Assembly: GCF_001545925.1 (NCBI RefSeq)
Contig: NZ_LMVQ01000179.1
Location: forward strand, 1-37,067
From: Mycobacterium sp. NAZ190054
Lineage (GTDB): Bacteria > Actinomycetota > Actinomycetes > Mycobacteriales > Mycobacteriaceae
Direction of reading: 5' to 3'
Length of the DNA: 37,067 nt
In this document: piece after piece, positions 33,564-37,067 of the stretch
How positions within the stretch are numbered: position 1 is the stretch's first letter
How the letters are laid out: each line of letters starts with the position of its first letter
Made by a program: the position numbers and the translations under genes
The notes under the pieces: model-generated
What the model was told of the DNA's origin: nothing
What the model saw: only the letters and a program-made list of their open reading frames with translations
Database searches by the model: none

Positions 33564-34384
33564 TCCGACCGCCGCTTCCGGGTCACCCACATGTGCAGGA
33601 CGAGCGCCACCACGATGCTGCCCACTGCCCACGCCACCGCCGGCACCAACACCGACCACGTCGCCTCCGGGGCGGCGCCGGAGCTGTCACCGGCCAGTGC
33701 CTGCAGCGCGTACACCCACTGCGACAGCGGCTGATTGCGGACGAAGCCCTGGATCCATTCCGGGAACCGCTCCACCGGCTGCAGGCCCACCGAGGCCAGG
33801 CCCAGCGTCAGCTGCGGGATCAGCATCATCGGGGCGGTGGCCTCCGGGTTCTGCGTCGCGACGCCGATCAGGTCGCCGATCAGCGCGAGCGCGGCGCCGA
33901 TCAGCAGCACCAGCGCGACGAAGCCGACGATGCCCGGCACGCCGTTGTCGAACCGGAAGCCGATCACGTGGCCGCACGCCACCGACACCGCGAGCGCGAC
34001 GCAGCAGCGGTACATGCTTGCGGTCATCCGGGACGCCAGCGGGGTGATCGCCGGGATCGGCATCGCCCGGAACCGGCGGTTGATGCCCTGCACGGAGTCG
34101 GTCGCCGACCGGAACGCCGCCGAGATCGCGGCGAACCAGATCGCCTGCAGCACGATCAGCGGTGTCAGGTACTGCGCGTAGCTGCTCAGCGGCTGCACCG
34201 CGCCCATCATCTGCTTCAGCGGAAGGTAGTAGCCGATGGTGAACACGATGGACCCGACGATCTGGGTGGCCAGCTCCCCGTTGCGCAGCGTCGGGGTGAT
34301 CATCCGGACGGTGAGCACCCACCACTGCTGAACCGCGGAGACCGGCGGCCGGGCAGCCGCCGGGATGGCGGACTGGTCGATCAC
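33560..34384 (-). CDS. drrB: DrrB-like ABC-2 type permease
   Basis: A 274-residue integral-membrane ABC-2 permease, about six hydrophobic segments (for example IVGFVALVLLIGAALALIGDLI). SATDSVQGINRRFRAMPIPAITPLASR is the coupling region and WIQGFVRNQPLSQWVYALQALAGD resembles M. tuberculosis DrrB closely. The GTG start overlaps the drrA stop as GTGA, and its own stop overlaps the drrC ATG as ATGA, so drrA, drrB and drrC are translationally coupled. The role is export of the polyketide lipid made by the adjacent Pps-like enzymes, by homology. Confidence 0.86.
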   Translation of the reverse strand: MIDQSAIPAAARPPVSAVQQWWVLTVRMITPTLRNGELATQIVGSIVFTIGYYLPLKQMMGAVQPLSSYAQYLTPLIVLQAIWFAAISAAFRSATDSVQGINRRFRAMPIPAITPLASRMTASMYRCCVALAVSVACGHVIGFRFDNGVPGIVGFVALVLLIGAALALIGDLIGVATQNPEATAPMMLIPQLTLGLASVGLQPVERFPEWIQGFVRNQPLSQWVYALQALAGDSSGAAPEATWSVLVPAVAWAVGSIVVALVLHMWVTRKRRSE

Positions 34385-35385
34385 GCGTACGAGTCCGCGG
34401 CCACGAGTTCGTCGGACTGGTCGTCCCGGCCCCTGGTGCTGTCCCCGGTCAGCGCGAGGAACACCTCGTCCAGGGACGGCCGGCGCAACGCGATGTCCAT
34501 CAACTCGATGTTGTGCTCGCTGAGCAGGTGCAGCGCCTGCATCAGCGTGTTCGGCCCGTCCGGTGCCGGCATCGAGATGCGGTCCGACGAGTCGCTGATC
34601 GCGGCCCGGTTCGCGTCGGGCAGCAGCGGGCCCAGGATGCGTGCCACCACCGGGATGTCGCCGAGCTGACGCGGCACGATCTCGCAGTAGGTGCCGCCGG
34701 TGCGTTCCTTGAGCTGGTCGGCGGTGCCCTCGGCGATCACGGTCCCCTTGTCGATCACGATGATGCGGTCGCTGAGGAGGTCGGCTTCCTCCAGGTACTG
34801 CGTGGTCAGCAGCGTGGCGATGCCGGCCTCTTTGAAGTCGGTGACCAGCTCCCAGATCGCCTGCCGGCTGCGGGGATCCAGGCCGGTGGTCGGCTCGTCG
34901 AGGAACACCACCTCCGGTCGCACCACCAGACCGCACGCGATGTCGATGCGGCGCTTCATGCCGCCCGAGTAGTTGCCGACCGGGCGGTCACCGGCGTGCA
35001 CCAGGTCGAACTGCTCGAGCAGTTCCTGCGCCCGCGCCTTGGCGACCTTCTTCGACAGCCCCTGCAACCGACCGAACATCAGCAGGTTCTCGCGCCCGGT
35101 CAGCAGATCGTCGAGCGCCGCGTGCTGGCCGGTCAGCATCAACGCCCGGCGCACCCCGGCGGGGTCGCTGACGACGTCGTGACCGGCGATCAGCGCGCGT
35201 CCGCTGTCCGGTTTGATCAGCGTGGACAGGATGTTCACCGTGGTGGTCTTGCCGGCCCCGTTGGGGCCGAGCAGACCGAGCACCTCGCCGCGTTCGACCT
35301 CGAAACTCACATCGCGCAACGCCTGGACGGAGCCGAAGGACTTCTTGATACCTGCGACGACCACCGCCTTGTCGGACCTGGTCAT
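34381..35385 (-). CDS. drrA: DrrA-like ABC transporter ATPase
   Basis: A 334-residue ABC ATPase. Walker A is GPNGAGKTTT, the signature is YSGGMKR, Walker B is VVFLDEP, and the switch region is TTQYLEEAD with Gln in the usual His position, as in DrrA proteins. The C-terminal DrrA-type domain includes ISMPAPDGPNTLMQAL and IALRRPSLDEVFLALTGD, which resemble M. tuberculosis DrrA. It powers DrrB and DrrC. The ATG at 35385 is preceded by GAGGAGAG, 18 bp after the ppsE stop. Confidence 0.9.
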   Translation of the reverse strand: MTRSDKAVVVAGIKKSFGSVQALRDVSFEVERGEVLGLLGPNGAGKTTTVNILSTLIKPDSGRALIAGHDVVSDPAGVRRALMLTGQHAALDDLLTGRENLLMFGRLQGLSKKVAKARAQELLEQFDLVHAGDRPVGNYSGGMKRRIDIACGLVVRPEVVFLDEPTTGLDPRSRQAIWELVTDFKEAGIATLLTTQYLEEADLLSDRIIVIDKGTVIAEGTADQLKERTGGTYCEIVPRQLGDIPVVARILGPLLPDANRAAISDSSDRISMPAPDGPNTLMQALHLLSEHNIELMDIALRRPSLDEVFLALTGDSTRGRDDQSDELVAADSYA

Positions 35386-35403
35386 GCGCTCTCCTCTACC
35401 CGC

Positions 35404-37067
35404 TCACGACAGATCGACCAGCGCGAGCTCGTCGCCGGCGTCGCTGTCCTCCTCGGCCAGCGCATCCCTGGTGATCTCCAGGAGCGCCGTCGAGTACTGC
35501 CGGGCAAAGGATTCCACATCGGTGGGCCCGAGCCTGCGGCTGTCGTACCACCAGTCCAGATGCAGCACCCCGCCGGTGCGGTAGACCCGCAGCTCGAGGG
35601 CGTGCCCGAGCCCCGGCAGCGTGTCGCGGATCGGCATGGCCGTGTCGGCGTCGAACCGCACCGGGGCGTCGTCGGGCTGCTCGGCCGGAACGTCCGGGAT
35701 GGTGCCGACGTGCGAGAACAGGATGTCGGCGGACCGCCCGGCAGCCAGTACCCGGGCGGTCGGCGCGTACAGGTAGCGCAGCAGGCCGTAGCCGATGCCG
35801 TAGTGCGGCACCGCCTTCAGCGTCTCGCGCACCTCGTCGAGAGCCTGCGTGGCCGAACCCTGGCCCGACGCGTTGAGCACGACCGGGTGGATGGTGGTGA
35901 ACCAGCCGACCGTGCGCTGCAGGTCGACGTCCGGCTTGAGCACCGACCGGCCGCGGCCGCCGAGATCGACGGTCACCGCACCGTCGCCGACCGTCGCGGC
36001 GACGGCACGGCCCAGTGCGGCCAGCAGGATCTCCTCCACCGGGAGGCGCAGCCGCCGCCGGGCGTCGTCGATCTCGCCGGTCTCGGCGGCCGACAGCGCG
36101 GCCGACATCCTGGCCACGTCGTCGACGCCGGGACGCTCGCCCGGTTCGGGGCCCGCGATGCTCAGCGTGGACCGGCGGGCCGTCTCGAACCAGTAGTCGC
36201 GGCTGTCGAGCACGGCCGGGTGGCTGGCCAGGCCCGCACAGCGCTGCGACCATTCCCGCCACGAGGCCGGGACCGGCGCCAGCGCGATGTCCTCGCCGGC
36301 CATCCGCTGGCTGAACGCGGTGAAGATGTCGGTCAGCAACACATCGCGGGACACCCCGTCATCGCCCGAGCCGCCGGCGATCCCGTGCAGGCTCAGCGCC
36401 AGGTACGACGGGCCGCCCGCCGCGCCGCGGATGAACGTCGCGGTCAGCGGCACCACCACCTGGTGTTCGCGGACCTGCTCGTCGAGGAACGCCAGCACCG
36501 CCTCGCGCTCCTGCGGGCTGCCGGCGGCGACGCCGTCGGGCAGCTGCCGCGTCACCAGCTCGGTGAACCCGCCGGGCTCGGCGATGCGCTGGTCCCAGGT
36601 GCCGGCCCGCTCCGCCAGGTGCACCCGAAGCGCGTCGTGCGCGTCGGTCACGGCGGTCAGCACCGCCCGCACGTCGTCCTCGGCGACGTCGGACCGCAGC
36701 CCGAGGATCACCGGGATGCGCCAGCGGCCGATGTCGCGCAGGCCGTGCTCGAGGAAGTACGCCACGTTCGGCGGCACCGGCGGGTTGACCGCGTCGTCGA
36801 GGCTCTGGCGGGCCAGGCCGCCCTCGGCGTACCGGGCGGTCAGCACCTTGGCCAGCGACGACACGGTCTGGTTCTCGTACAGGTCCTGCGGCGTCAGGTC
36901 CAGGCCCTCGTGGCCGGCGGTCATCGCGACGCTGATCGCGATCAGCGAGTCGCCGCCGATCTCGAAGAAGTTCGCGTTGCGGTCGATGGTCGACAGGCCC
37001 AGGCACTGCCCCCAGATCCGTTGCAGCTTCGCCTCCACCGTCGACGCGCCGCCGGCCGCAGGGGCGG
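35404..37067 (-). CDS. ppsE: 3' end of a PpsE-like polyketide synthase: acyl carrier protein plus condensation-like domain (partial)
   Basis: The frame enters from beyond the window edge and encodes the last 553 residues of a large synthase. The first about 80 residues are a carrier domain with the phosphopantetheine serine in EIGGDSLIA, after a Pro/Ala/Gly linker. The remainder is a condensation-like domain of about 460 residues, ending at the stop. Its expected HHxxxDG reads LHGIAGG, so the first His and the Asp are missing. PpsE of M. tuberculosis has the same carrier plus terminal condensation-like order, and drrA follows 18 bp later as in the DIM locus. A nonribosomal peptide synthetase end is the alternative, less likely from context. 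The true start is outside the window; the GTG at 37038 is internal. Confidence 0.8.
   Translation of the reverse strand, partial: APAAGGASTVEAKLQRIWGQCLGLSTIDRNANFFEIGGDSLIAISVAMTAGHEGLDLTPQDLYENQTVSSLAKVLTARYAEGGLARQSLDDAVNPPVPPNVAYFLEHGLRDIGRWRIPVILGLRSDVAEDDVRAVLTAVTDAHDALRVHLAERAGTWDQRIAEPGGFTELVTRQLPDGVAAGSPQEREAVLAFLDEQVREHQVVVPLTATFIRGAAGGPSYLALSLHGIAGGSGDDGVSRDVLLTDIFTAFSQRMAGEDIALAPVPASWREWSQRCAGLASHPAVLDSRDYWFETARRSTLSIAGPEPGERPGVDDVARMSAALSAAETGEIDDARRRLRLPVEEILLAALGRAVAATVGDGAVTVDLGGRGRSVLKPDVDLQRTVGWFTTIHPVVLNASGQGSATQALDEVRETLKAVPHYGIGYGLLRYLYAPTARVLAAGRSADILFSHVGTIPDVPAEQPDDAPVRFDADTAMPIRDTLPGLGHALELRVYRTGGVLHLDWWYDSRRLGPTDVESFARQYSTALLEITRDALAEEDSDAGDELALVDLS

Overview
The window is high-GC actinobacterial DNA and reads as a mycobacterium. 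Signs include glcB next to homologues of Rv1836c, Rv1841c and Rv1842c, PE-PPE-domain hydrolases, a CYP138-like P450, a PapA5-like acyltransferase with DrrABC, and several apparently leaderless genes. The free-standing PE-PPE domains, carried by signal peptides instead of PE or PPE domains, suggest a rapid grower (Mycolicibacterium type). I cannot name the species.

Region 1 (1-10.4 kb) is mostly conserved. It holds the 5' end of a possible transporter subunit and an iron(III)-type binding lipoprotein on the minus strand. A plus-strand run follows: two CNNM/CorC-type membrane proteins, a conserved actinobacterial protein, malate synthase G and a membrane-anchored VWA protein. An AlkB-type alkane hydroxylase without rubredoxins closes the region.

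Region 2 (10.4-28.5 kb) looks accessory and is the most interesting part. Four secreted PE-PPE-type serine hydrolases (called A, B, C, D here) and one secreted protein without a hydrolase domain (E) all end in 100-210 residue acidic low-complexity tails. Each hydrolase gene is followed on the same strand by a cytoplasmic tailoring enzyme: A by an SDR, B by a Baeyer-Villiger monooxygenase (BVMO) and a cutinase, C by a methyltransferase, D by a second BVMO and a P450. Protein D is a fusion of an A-like hydrolase with an E-like domain, and the tails of D and E share two short conserved motifs. An alpha/beta hydrolase and a second SDR lie between D and E. AlkB/P450, SDR, BVMO and esterase together are the enzyme classes of subterminal alkane or ketone oxidation. 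Alternatively the locus tailors envelope lipids. Both are inferences.

Region 3 (28.6-37.1 kb) has a tight minus-strand operon (flavodoxin, DUF2505, nitroreductase) and a divergent leaderless methyltransferase. Then comes a minus-strand operon with the gene order of the phthiocerol dimycocerosate (DIM/PGL) locus: 3' end of a ppsE-like PKS, drrA, drrB, drrC, papA5. The mas gene, which follows papA5 in M. tuberculosis, is not there. The operon probably makes, exports and acylates a phthiocerol-like polyketide.

Three stretches over 300 bp lack genes: 1219-1527 (hairpin-rich leader), 12534-13347 (AT-rich divergent regulatory region) and 24590-25419 (no credible gene, one orphan operator-like palindrome). 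I saw no tRNA, rRNA, CRISPR array or insertion sequence.
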